Part shown: one piece after another, positions 33,030 through 43,559 of the stretch
How positions within the stretch are numbered: position 1 is the stretch's first letter
Layout of the letters: each line of letters opens with the position of its first letter
Assembly: GCA_963682055.1 (NCBI GenBank)
Contig: OY821747.1
Location: forward strand, 22,938,126 to 23,002,125
Reading direction: 5' to 3'
Source of the DNA: Primula veris
Lineage: Eukaryota > Streptophyta > Magnoliopsida > Ericales > Primulaceae
DNA length: 64,000 nt
Notes under the pieces: generated by a model
The model's input: only the letters and a program-made list of their open reading frames with translations
Databases searched by the model: none
Told to the model about the DNA's origin: nothing
Made by a program: the position numbers and the translations under genes

Positions 33030-33618
33030 ATGTCGCACCAGGCTGGTTCTCCAGGCCTAGTTAGCCCGGGGTTTGGACCTACTAGTGCTGCCCGGGATGA
33101 GGTCTCATCTGGTGCGGCTAGTGAGGTGCCTGCCAAGTGACCTTACATCGTTTTGATGGGCAAAAATGTCAAGTTGATCGACCAATGTGCTCGACTTCGG
33201 ACCAAGCTGAAAACTCAGGCGGCCTCTTTTCGAGAATATGTTCGCCGTGCTGAGCATGTCGTTGATGTTCAGGAGCGTCGTTTGGATCGATATTGGCGTG
33301 TGAAGGAAAACTACTTCGGCAAATTAAAGTCGAACCAGATTCGATGCTTCCGCGGCTATGATCGAAGCTCGTAATCTTCCCTTCGATGATGCTCGTCGTA
33401 AAGCGGCCTCGGATGCTCACGAGTTCGCGAAAGAAGCCGAGTTCTCCACGCGGCTTAAGACGCTGACCTGCGTTGGTGCTCATACGACCAATTTCGACGC
33501 ACTCATCTCTGAGGAACGGTTTGATGGCGAGGAGACAGATGGGAACACGACGACGGATGACGAAGAGGTTGAACTCGGTCAGTTACCGTCGTGCTCCTCC
33601 TGTAGCAGTAGTTCTTAA
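33030..33618 (+). pseudogene. Antisense ORF H, broken coiled-coil gene
   Basis: The frame starts MSHQAGSPGLVSPGFGPTSA at 33030, hits an in-frame TGA at 33138-33140, continues PYIVLMGKNVKLIDQCARLR and RLDRYWRVKENYFGKLKSNQ, then shifts frame near 33340-33358 into IEARNLPFDDARRKAASDAH and an acidic Ser-rich tail ending at 33618. One stop and one frameshift are the only breaks, so decay is recent. No known family. Confidence 0.45.
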
Positions 33619-33910
33619 ATCCGTTTCTTCATTGTTGGTGATATCTCATTGCCTCCGTAATGCGGGCGAGGACTATTTCATTGATTGGATTGATTTTTCC
33701 TGTACTGATTTCTTCATTCGATTTTTTTATTTTTTTTTGGTCTCCTTAAAGCAGGCGAGAACTATTTGTTGTATTTCTTTATTCCTGTTTGCTCCTTTTG
33801 ACGAGATTGCTGTTCATTTGATTACTTTATTTCCTGCATTATTCTTCTAGTTTCTTTTCTGCCTTTAATCCTTGCTCATTGGATCGATAGGTACCTGCAT
33901 ATATTTGAGT

Positions 33911-34143
33911 ATTCCTAGGCATTCTTTTAGACATGCCATGTTGGGAATTTCACAGTATTCCTAGGCACTTGGCCATGTTGGGAATTTCACAGTATTCCTA
34001 GGCACTTGGCCATGTTGGAAATTTCACAGTATTCCTAGGCACTTGGCCATGTTGGGAATTTCACAGTATTCCTATGCGCTTGGCCATGTTGGGAATTTCA
34101 CAGTATTCCTAGGCCTACCCTTAGGCATGCCGTTTGGGAATTT
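33911..34143 (-). repeat. 37-bp tandem repeat downstream of pol
   Basis: About five to six copies of a 37-base unit containing TTGGGAATTTCACAGTATTC and CTAGGCACTTGGCCATG, with few substitutions. It separates the end of integrase (34345) from the antisense gene block. Its role is unknown; it could act in termination or packaging. Confidence 0.85.
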
Positions 34144-34344
34144 CAGCTGCACTCGTTAGACAGCATAACAAGATATTTTATTCATGCAAAAGATGAAAGA
34201 TAATGCCATTAAGCTGAATATTTTATTCATTCCAAAGATATTGCCATGAAAGATATTTTATTCACTTGTATTTTATCTATTCAACATACAAGATAATGTC
34301 ATTAAACAAGAGGGGTAAGGTAGCACCTGTATTTGTAAGACAGC

Positions 34345-36219
34345 CTATACGTAGTACTTCTTTAGGTTAGCTACGTTCCAAGAATTCTTTTCTCCTCGGC
34401 TTTTGTCGAACAGGACGCTTTTGAGTTTGTAGGTAACTGGGCTTGTTCTCTTAACGATCTCGTATGGTCCTTCCCATGTGGGGCTCAATTTGCCATGTAT
34501 TTCGTTTCGGGTATAGACCGTTACACGTCGCAGCACCAGTTCTCCGACCGTAAATTCCTTGATCCCTTTCACCCTCTTGTCATACGTTTGCTTAACGCCT
34601 TGTTGATACTTAGCTAGCGTAAGAGCTGCTATCTCTCGTTTCTCGTCTAGCATGTCGAGTTCCTCTCTCATTCTTTGTTCATTGTTTCCTTACTCGACTA
34701 AAGTTGTTCGTAGTGTTGGTAGCCCGATTTCAGTCGGTATGACGGCCTCGATGCCGTAAGCTAAACTGAACGGGGTTTCTTTGGTGCCCGTCTTTGGTGT
34801 AGTTCGGCACGACCATAAAACGTTAAGTAGCCGCTCGGGCCATCTCCCCTTCGCTTGTTCAAGGGTTGTCTTGATGCCGTCTAGTACGGTTCGGTTTGAT
34901 ACCTCTGCCTGGCCGTTACCCTATGGGTATGTTGGCGTCGAATAGAACTTTCGGATACCGAGTTCTTCGTACCAAAGCTGCAAGTTGGCTTCCTTGAACT
35001 GGGTGCCATTATCTGCGACGATGGCATACGGTATACCGAACCTTGTGATGATGTGCTCCCAGATGAACTGTTTGACATTACTGGCTTTAATTTCGCGGAG
35101 AGGTTTAGCCTCAACTCATTTGGTGAAGTGGTCCGTCGCCACGATCAGATATTCGACGCTGCCGGGTGCTCTAGGAATCTTCCCGACTATATCAATCTCC
35201 CATTGAGCGAATGGCCATGGTGCCGATACCGGGGTCATCATTGATGAGGAGAGCCGAGGTATCTTGGCGAATCGTTGGCACTTGTCGCAACGTTGGACGT
35301 ATACATCGGCGTCTCGCTTGATATAGGGCCACCAATATCCTTGGGTGATTGCCTTGTTGGCAAGGGACCGCCCTTTGATGTGTGCTCCGCAGGATCCTTC
35401 GTGGATTTCCTCCAATACCGGTAGCTGCATTTCGGACCGGACACACAGAAGATGGGGTCCTCGATAACTGGATTTGTACAGTTTATCGTCGTCGGACAGC
35501 CAGAAACGAGGAGCCTTTCTCGTAATTTTCAATGCTTTTATCTTATCTGCCAGGAGGGTTCCGCTCCGCAGGTAGTGAATCATGTCGTCCATCCAACCTA
35601 GTTCATATTGTACTGATGTTACTCGGTCTATTCTTTTGGTTATGCTCGGGGTCGGCAGTAGTTCCACTGTGATCGACCGAGTGTCAGTTAATGTTAATGT
35701 CGAGGCTAGGGTGGCCAAGGCATCGACATGTGCATTTTCAGTGCGGTTGATTTTTATTAGCTCGCACTGCTCGAAAGCAGTCATCAAGCTTTGGACTTTT
35801 TCCTGGTAGAGGATCATTCTATCATCCTTGGCTTGGTACTCGCCGATGGCTTGATTGACGATCAGCATGGAATCTGAACTTGCAATTAAGTGGGAGCACC
35901 CAAGGGACCGGGCAATGAGCATGCCATTTATCATGGCTTCGTATTCTGCCTCATTGTTGGTAGCTCGGAAGCCCAGTTTTATGCTTTTTTCGATGATTGC
36001 TCCCTCTTTAGACTTTAGGACGATCCCTTCAAGCTGTTGAGGTTGTTCGATCGGTTGTTCTCGGTGGACATTGGAGGTTGTCGGTTGGTTTTCGGACTGG
36101 ATAGCGTCGTATCTATCGCGGATGGCGAGTAGATCGTCGAGGTCTTGTTGGCTAATCTGCACGTGCTGGTTATTGGTTTCTACTATCTCGGGATGGGTTT
36201 CTTCTATATTGGTCACCAT
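34345..36219 (-). pseudogene. Tat-type gag/RNase H/integrase remnant, protease and RT deleted
   Basis: One frame runs the whole way with only three stops (35116-35118 TGA, 34921-34923 TAG, 34690-34692 TAA). The first 50 residues (MVTNIEETHPEIVETNNQHV) look like a gag start. They then join directly to an RNase H (SIKLGFRATNNEAEYEAMIN, SSDSMLIVNQAIGEYQAKDD, ENAHVDALATLAS), so the rest of gag, protease and reverse transcriptase are deleted. Integrase follows: an HHCC finger ending CDKCQRFA, catalytic Asp in WEIDIVG, second Asp in VADNGTQF, Glu in NGQAEVSNR, then a C-terminal GELVLRRV domain ending NVANLKKYYV. The catalytic D, D, E are all present. Each stop can be explained by one C-to-T or G-to-A change. 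Confidence 0.9.
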
Positions 36220-36278
36220 TGTCGCTCGTCTGGTAGAGTATTGGTATTCGAAGTCTAAGCTAGTTGGGAACTAGATGA

Positions 36279-36296
36279 TTCCCGGAGACGGCGCCA
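36279..36296 (-). other. Primer-binding site of the Tat element
   Basis: On the minus strand TGGCGCCGTCTCCGGGAA lies two bases inside the 5' LTR. This is close to the complement of the tRNA-Asp 3' end, used by many plant gypsy elements. Confidence 0.8.
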
Positions 36297-36298
36297 TT

Positions 36299-36871
36299 TG
36301 ATAAAGCCATAACTTTGGTCGGTCACGTTAGGCTTTTCAACAATAATATAATGGTAAATCAACTTATAAATAATGGACACTTCTTGGTATTTATTATTGC
36401 TCGGATTATTATCCTTATTCGGACTATTACACTTGCTAGGATCAGTATCTCTGTATTACAACGGTGCTCGATTTGACTACTTAATCTCTCTTCTTGGTCT
36501 TTCTCCCCTTTTATTCGATACTCGACTTTATCTTTGCTCGGCTTATCTCTTGGCGTGATAAGCTTTGACTAGTTTCTCTCTTTTCTCAACTTCTCTCTAT
36601 ATTTTTTGGATAGATTTTCTGGTCCTTTTCTAGGAGGGGTAGTTGGCTATTTATAGGCAACTATGCTTTCTAAGATGTTGACAAATGTCTCCATCTCAGG
36701 GGGTTTTTCAGACATGGGTCCCCAGTTGAGTGGGCTTGGGCTTTTGATAGTAATACCTTATTTTCCTATAAAAAGCATGAGATGACTCATTTAAGCGTTG
36801 GATACCCATTTATAAAATGGGTTGATTATTACCCGAATAGAATATTCAGGTCTAATTTTTATGTTCTATCA
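36299..36871 (-). repeat. 5' LTR of the Tat element (right in window)
   Basis: This 573-base LTR is a partner of 23959-24531, with about 12 substitutions and no large indel by eye. A minus-strand TATAAATA at 36648-36655 is the likely promoter for the element. ATTAG at 36872-36876 completes the target duplication. Confidence 0.95.
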
Positions 36872-36876
36872 ATTAG

Positions 36877-38136
36877 AGTATAGTGTTATCAACTCACTTG
36901 TTAGATAAAATTATTACTTAACGGACATGTTTTTATTTCACAATAGTGTTGTTAAATAACTCATTAAACTTAATATTGTTAACATTTTTGTTATATTTAA
37001 CAACAAAGTTAATATTGTTAACTATGACATGACATTTTACTTGACCAACTTCTATATTAAATTATAAATTAAAGCAAAAATAACACATTATCTCTTACTT
37101 TTTTATTTATAATAATGTTATTCTTTATCCGAAATTATTTATTTATTACAAATTAATAGATAACGTTGTTAAGAAAAATACACTAATGTGAGACTTATAT
37201 TTGTTATAGTTAACATATATAAGTGTCATTTAACATACACACGTGTCATTATTTAGCAAGAAAAATTTAACACAAATATTATGAATGATCTTGATAAATA
37301 AAAATAGTAGTTAGATAAATAAAGACAAATCTTCAATAAACAAAAGACAAGCTCAGAGACTAGGGGGAGACACTCGCCTGTTGTGTTAGAGCTTAACTAT
37401 AAAGAGAATTAGTTTTAACAAATAAAAACAAGAATTAAAAAATGGGCTATTTATATGAAGTGGTAACTATTGTAATTATATAACAGAGTAGGGGTAGATT
37501 AGTAATTACAGACCAAAATCCAGACGGGTCACATGATCCCTCTGGGCCTACTGTGGTTCCACCCATGATTGTTAGTAACATTTTTATTAAATGCATATTC
37601 GTGTATTATCCCAAGAGAAACAAGACATTTTGTTATTTTTAACATAACATTTGTTCTTATGGAGACTTCAAATATACATAATAAATCATTTAACCCCAAT
37701 AGATTGTCATCGATCAGAGCCAAACAAAGTACATAGCAAAACATATATAAAGTTTGACCTTTTTAGAAAATAATTGTTAGGGATCCAAACACCTCTTAGA
37801 CCCGTACAGCGAAACAACAACAAAGTGATTGATCTAAACAAACAAATAATCTCACATACACTTATATATGGAATAAAAAGAATCACACACAATAACACAA
37901 TTTGTTAATGAGGTTCATCCAATACTAACTACGTGTACACGAATCGCTGCATGTGACATTTATATATATTATAAAATAACATAAGTTTTTGACCTATTCC
38001 TAGTTGAAGTGAGATTAATGCAAAACAATATTAACCCGACGTTTGGTTCGGGTGACAATTTTTAAACCGCGGGCCAAATCGTTGAACCGTAAAAAATATA
38101 AATTAGTTAAATATAATATGAATGATCAAATATATA
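36877..38136. other. AT-rich intergenic region
   Basis: No supported gene. TTAACA-type words repeat near 36880-37070. A sequence at 37676-37720 (ATAAATCATTTAACCCCAAT) recurs after the next hAT element at 38957, suggesting a local duplication. The ORFs seen at 37529-37898 have no recognisable domain. Confidence 0.5.
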
Positions 38137-38144
38137 TAATAAAT

Positions 38145-38956
38145 TAGGGCAGGAGAAAAATCCCGAAAAATCCCAACCCGACCAGAATTTTTAATTAATT
38201 TTTTATTTTATATTATATAACATGATCTTTTTTATCTCGACACTAAAATGTAAGTTCATCTATATATCAAATGCAAGTGATGAGAATCGAACTTTGTACC
38301 ATCTAGCATGTAATGGAAGCACTCTACCATATGAGTTACAATACTTTTTGTTTCATATATTAGTTATAATTAGATAAGTATAATATATATTTGTAGTTAT
38401 GAATATATGAAACTATTAAAATAAAAAATATACTTAAATTAAAAAAATTTATTGTTACTTAAAAAAGATAAGTGATCATTATTTTCCGATTATAAAAATT
38501 ATAATGATAATGTATCTCATTTAGTATGATAATTGTTGCTTGTGTGAATAAAACTAAATACTAAAAGAATATGATAAAAAACGTATCAATTTTTTTATCT
38601 ACTACTTTATTTGTACCTTCACACTATTTTTTCTACTAAATGTTTATTTCTTTTTTCATTTATTAGAAGTGTTATTTTTAAACGATGATTATTTTTCGTG
38701 TTAATAACATTTTTAGACTTCTCAAATGAAAATTGTTAATAAAAAATGATCTTGTCGTAAAATAAAAAATATATGTCGTGAGATTCGGGATAAACCTATC
38801 CCGACCCTACGGGATCCCAAAAATTCGGGTCCCAAAAAAGTCAGGTCCCGACTTTTATCGGGTCAAGGTCGGGATTTTTTTTCAATTCCAAAAGTAATCG
38901 GGTCGGGATACTGGTTGAGTATTTACAGGTCGGGTCCCGACCCTAACCCACCCCTA
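38145..38956. mobile_element. hAT-type MITE with tRNA-like insert
   Basis: The 812-base element runs from TAGGGCAGG to CCCACCCCTA, whose complement is TAGGGGTGGG. It is flanked by TAATAAAT (38137-38144) and TAATAAAC (38957-38964), an 8-base duplication with one mismatch. The right part has repeated CGGGTCGGGA / TCCCGACCC words. No transposase is present. The inner AT-rich part contains a tRNA-like piece at 38280-38343. Confidence 0.75.
38280..38343 (-). repeat. tRNA-derived SINE-like fragment
   Basis: Read on the minus strand, a box A-like GTAACTCATATGGTAGAGTG is followed about 30 bases later by a box B-like AAGTTCGATTCTC, the layout of a tRNA or tRNA-derived SINE head. The acceptor stem cannot pair well and there is no CCA context, so it is not a working tRNA gene. 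Confidence 0.5.
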
Positions 38957-38964
38957 TAATAAAC

Positions 38965-40676
38965 CATTTAACCCCAATATTGTGATCAATCAAGCACATA
39001 AGATTTCGGATTACACCATATTTTAATTTACAACTTTAAGTTATTTGGCTATTTTATGATTTTATGTCGCATGTTGAATTTTTTATTCTTCGTTTCGATC
39101 TTATTTTAGCGGCGTAAAGGACATGAATAAAAAATGTTATGTCAATCTATTAGTCTTGTGCATGTATTATGCAACTATGTTTTAGTTTGTGAATGTTTAA
39201 TTTTAAAGTTTTTGACTTTTATTTTTTCGAGTTTCATTTTTCTATTTTTGGGTTGAATTTGTATTTTTTTAAGTTTAGGGACCAAAAGGAACAAACCGCG
39301 AACCCAACCCGCACCCAAACCACTTAAAATGGATTGGGTTGTATTGGATTGAAATTTAAAATTTTAGCAACCCGCACCAAACCGAACCGCTCATTTTGTA
39401 CGTGGTTTGGTTTGGGTTGGCCTCAACCCGCACCAAACCGAACCGCACCCACCCCTAATAATGAGAACATGAAATCTAAGAATTGAAACAAAATCTACTA
39501 ACATACAAAATTAACAAGCGAAAAGAGTAAATATAAGTAAAGATCGAATATTATCGTTTGATTTGAGCCATCTGCCTCGAATATATATAGTACAAGTATC
39601 CTATGATTTTGTGTGGGAAAATATCAAATTGTTAAAGAACGGTTAGTCTCACGAGGGCACCCCCAATTAGGCGTAAAATTTGCCACCTGTTTTAACTCTC
39701 GAAAAGAACGTGTCAAACTAATATTTCAAGAGTACACAACTTACGTATGGGAGATAGAATATAACCGTCTCTCAAACTCATCGTCACCCAAGAATTCAAC
39801 GTCACCAAATGAGACTCAACCTTTAAGTGGCTAAAACTCATCTCAGTCGACATCTCAAAACCAATCAAAATAGCATTTAACTCAATGTTTTCATTCTATC
39901 TCAGCCCAAAAAACTCATGAAATCTTTCACTTCATGGCCATACTCGCCACGAATGACCACACCATCAATTGATGGTTATTATTGTCTTCGGAGCATTCGC
40001 CCATGTTAAGCTTGAGGTGGCCCACATAAATTTAAGCCCAAAGCCACTAAACACAAATGACATACTCGATGAGGTACCCTAAGCTAAGTTACAAAATCAA
40101 CATTCCCTCCACTAAGCTATTGAAGCTAAAAACCATAGACAACTACTAACAAACGGATATCATTGACCACTCGATATCATTGCTTCGCTAACAAAATAAT
40201 CCGATTTTTCAAATTTGAAATTGTTACGATCCTTTCAAACATGATGGCACGATGTAGCATGTTGCAAGTAATAGTATATGTAAGTTCCCTACACCAACGC
40301 TAAAACACCTCGAGAATAGAATTAATGGAACAATTATAACCCAGCTGAAGTGCACCCACACCTCTCTCGTAGGTGGATAATAATTAAATAGGTATATGTT
40401 AAAACACCACAAGTGTATCTCCATACCACATATAAACTAAAAAACAAGCGTACTGTTCGTAGCTAAATATCATGATGCAACCTCCAAACAAAAAAGCAGA
40501 CCTCAGCCAAATCAGGCACCACCAAATATGTATATTCTAAAAATACTCTATAAATATTGAAACGATAACTCTCTATCAAATAATCAACACCAACGAATCC
40601 TACAAGTACCATCAAGACATCAAAAAATATTCAAACAAAAATCACATGTTGCTAAAAATGCAAATTTAATATAATT
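38965..40676. other. Intergenic region with degraded repeats
   Basis: From about 39290 to 39460 there are CAACCCGCACC / GGTTTGGGTTGG words ending CACCCACCCCTA, which looks like the right end of another hAT-type MITE; I could not find its left end. From 39540 to 40600 the sequence looks like a decayed transposon but no protein motif is convincing. No gene is called. Confidence 0.4.
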
Positions 40677-42462
40677 GAACTAACAAAAATGATTATTTCA
40701 AAAAAATTAAGAGATAATCAAAGTGCATATTATTTTTGTAAGGAAAAAAAGTCATTTAGGACAACATAGTATTGATTTTTATCAATTTAGTACTCAATCT
40801 TTATGTTTTATCAATTTAGTATCAAAACTACTTATTTTCGTCAAATTAAGGGTTTAACAGCATAAATTGACGAAATTGATGTAACTATATCTTGTATTTG
40901 AAGATATATTTTTGATGGATGATGACTCAATTGTATTTACTATGTGATAGACACGAGAACTTGATTGTAGTTTCATAATTTTGTTAAACACCAATCTCCT
41001 AGTTAGACTAAATTTGATAAACTGGACTCTATTTGGCTAACTTAAAGGTCGAGTATTAAAATGATAAAACCTACTAAGAATATATTAAGTGGAGAAAATG
41101 AAATAGTACGGACCTATTTCAAATATAATTGAACTAACAAAAATGATTATTTCAAAAAAATTAAGAGATAATCAAAGTGCATATTATTTTTGTAAGGAAA
41201 AAAAGTCATTTAGGACAACATGGTATTGATTTTTATCAATTTAGTACTCAATCTTTATGTTTTATCAATTTAGTATCAAAACTACTTATTTTCGTCAAAC
41301 TAAGGGTTTAACAACATAAATTGACGAAATTGATGTAACTATATCTTATATTTGAAGATATATTTTTGATGGATGATGACTCAATTGTATTTACTATGTG
41401 ATAGACACGAGAACTTGATTGTAGTTTCATAATTTTGTTAAACACCAATCTCCTAGTTAGACTAAATTTGATAAACTGGACTCTATTTGGCTAACTTAAA
41501 GGTCGAGTATTAAAATGATAAAACCTACTAAGAATATATTAAGTGGAGAAAATGAAATAGTACGGACCTATTTCAAATATAATTGAACTAACAAAAATGA
41601 TTATTTCAAAAAAATTAAGAGATAATCAAAGTGCATATTATTTTTGTAAGGAAAAAAAGTCATTTAGGACAACATGGTATTGATTTTTATCAATTTAGTA
41701 CTCAATCTTTATGTTTTATCAATTTAGTATCAAAACTACTTATTTTCGTCAAATTAAGGGTTTAACAGCATAAATTGACGAAATTGATGTAACTATATCT
41801 TATATTTGAAGATATATTTTTGATGGATGATGACTCAATTGTATTTACTATGTGATAGACACGAGAAGTTGATTGTATACCAATCTCCTGGTTAGACTAA
41901 ATTTGATAAACTGGACTCTATTTGGCTAACTTAAAGGTCGAGTATTAAAATGATAAAACCTACTAAGAATATATTAAGTGGAGAAAATGAAATAGTACAG
42001 ACCTATTTCAAATATAATTGAACTAACAAAAATGATTATTTCAAAAAAATTAAGAGATAATCAAAGTGCATATTATTTTTGTAAGGAAAAAAAGTCATTT
42101 AGGACAACATGGTATTGATTTTTATCAATTTAGTACTCAATCTTTATGTTTTATCAATTTAGTATCAAAACTACTTATTTTCGTCAAATTAAGGGTTTAA
42201 CAGCATAAATTGACGAAATTGATGTAACTATATCTTATATTTGAAGATATATTTTTGATGGATGATGACTCAATTGTATTTACTATGTGATAGACACGAG
42301 AACTTGATTGTAGTTTCATAATTTTGTTAAACACCAATCTCCTAGTTAGACTAAATTTGATAAACTGGACTCTATTTGGCTAACTTAAAGGTCGAGTATT
42401 AAAATGATAAAACCTACTAAGAACATATTAAGTGGAGAAAATGAAATAGTACGGACCTATTA
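40677..42462. repeat. Four-copy tandem array, 454-bp unit
   Basis: Units start at GAACTAACAAAAATG at 40677, 41131, 41585 and 42020. The spacing is 454, 454 and 435 bases; the third unit lost about 19 bases near 41877. Units differ by only a handful of substitutions, so the amplification is recent. There is no ORF of note; each unit contains repeated TCAATTTAGTA words. Confidence 0.95.
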
Positions 42463-42467
42463 ATATA

Positions 42468-42530
42468 CTAGTAAAAATTACCCACGCGTTGCGTATGAGA
42501 TGCGTAATGACATAAATCTCGTAATATATT
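42468..42530 (-). mobile_element. Possible Helitron 3' end
   Basis: On the minus strand the sequence reads ACGCAACGCGTGGG, then TAATTTTTA, then CTAG at 42468. A GC-rich short hairpin about 10 bases before a terminal CTAG is typical of plant Helitron 3' ends. It abuts the tandem array. No opposite (TC) end was identified. Confidence 0.3.
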
Positions 42531-43399
42531 TTATTTTTAACATAATATTCAGATTTGATATCATTTATTATAGTTATGGAGGTTAAAACAAATTGTTAAT
42601 TAATTTAGGTTACATCCGTAATTAGTAACATATAGTGAGAATAAATAAATAATTAATTATATTATGTATATTGGTAATTATTAAAATAGAGTAAGTGTAT
42701 TTTTAGAAAAATTGGGCAAAATTGAGGAGCCTCAACTTTTCTTGGGTTTGCTTATATTAATAGTATGATATGATATGATATGATATGATATGATGTTGAG
42801 AGACTTACAAATAATTACATACTAATCAATTTAATTATAAAAAATTCATGTATGTATATTTATTTACAATTAGATACATATACTTATTTACAATTAGATA
42901 CATATGTCGTAAAAAATATACAAAATATAGAAAAAAAATTCAAAAAATAAATAAAATGTTTAAAAAATGTTTAAAAAAGAAGCAAAAAAATTATACATAG
43001 TATCAAACAGTATTAGATATGATTGGACATAATTAGACATGATCAAACAGGATTAGACATACATGATTGAACAAGATTAGACATGATCACACACTTTTTT
43101 TATACAAAAAATGTATTTTTTTAAAATTTTGATTTTGGTTTTAAATTATTTAATTTTTAAATATTTTTTTGGATTTTTTTTGAATTTTTTAATGGCATAT
43201 GTATCAATTTGTAAATAAATTCACAAAATATATATATTTTTTATAAAATATTCATCAATTTCAAAATAACTGTATTTTTTTTAAATAAATTTATAAATAT
43301 GCATCATGGCTAATATTTTCATTTCTTAGGAGGTCGATTAACAAATCAAAATATTCCAAAATACTAAAATTAAATTACACCTTTCTTGTAATTTTCTCG
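42531..43399. other. AT-rich spacer upstream of SEC13
   Basis: It holds a (TATGA)6 microsatellite at about 42766-42796 and a loose repeat of GATTAGACATGAT words near 43010-43090. No gene seen. The right part must contain the SEC13 promoter; no clear TATA box was picked. Confidence 0.5.
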
Positions 43400-43487
43400 C
43401 AAACTTACCCCTCTCTCTCTCTCTCTCTTTTACCAGTCGATTTAGCTCCGTTCGGTGATTCAATCTCCACCGTTGATCTCAACCCAG
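43400..43487 (+). other. Putative 5'-UTR exon of SEC13
   Basis: A CT-rich leader (CTCTCTCTCTC at 43413-43427) is followed by non-repetitive GC-richer sequence ending AACCCAG, with a GT donor at 43488. The matching acceptor could be CCAG at 49021-49024, just before the start codon. This would give a 5.5-kb 5'-UTR intron. It is inferred from composition and splice signals only. Confidence 0.35.
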
Positions 43488-43559
43488 GTTATACCAACCT
43501 TCATAACCCATTTACGTTTTCCTTTCCAGATTTTTTAATTTTATTTTTAACATCTGTGA

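Larger units (their letters stand above)
23959..36871 (-). mobile_element. Ty3/gypsy Tat-type retrotransposon carrying antisense genes
   Basis: The 12.9-kb element is bounded by 573-base LTRs (TGATAAAG/CC...TTCTATCA in plus-strand reading) and by a perfect ATTAG target duplication at 23954-23958 and 36872-36876. On the minus strand the 5' LTR is followed, after two bases, by TGGCGCCGTCTCCGGG (36296 downward), a tRNA-Asp-type primer-binding site usual for gypsy elements. The coding part (34345-36219) has a gag start fused to an RNase H and integrase. The RNase H with its DALATLAS end and the long spacer to the 3' LTR suit the Tat lineage. About 9 kb (24532-33620) carries ORFs on the opposite strand. 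By eye about 12 substitutions separate the LTRs, so insertion is recent. Confidence 0.93.

Noticed and set aside
38280..38343. Possible tRNA gene on minus strand
   Set aside because: Box A and B are present but the acceptor and anticodon stems do not pair; it lies inside a MITE. Called a SINE-like fragment instead.
39613..39834. 73-residue ORF in a repeat-rich spacer
   Set aside because: Surroundings look like decayed transposon DNA but no motif was convincing, so neither a gene nor an element is claimed.
40677..42462. Regularly spaced direct repeats considered as a CRISPR-like array
   Set aside because: Whole 454-bp units are repeated head to tail with no unique spacers, and this is plant nuclear DNA.
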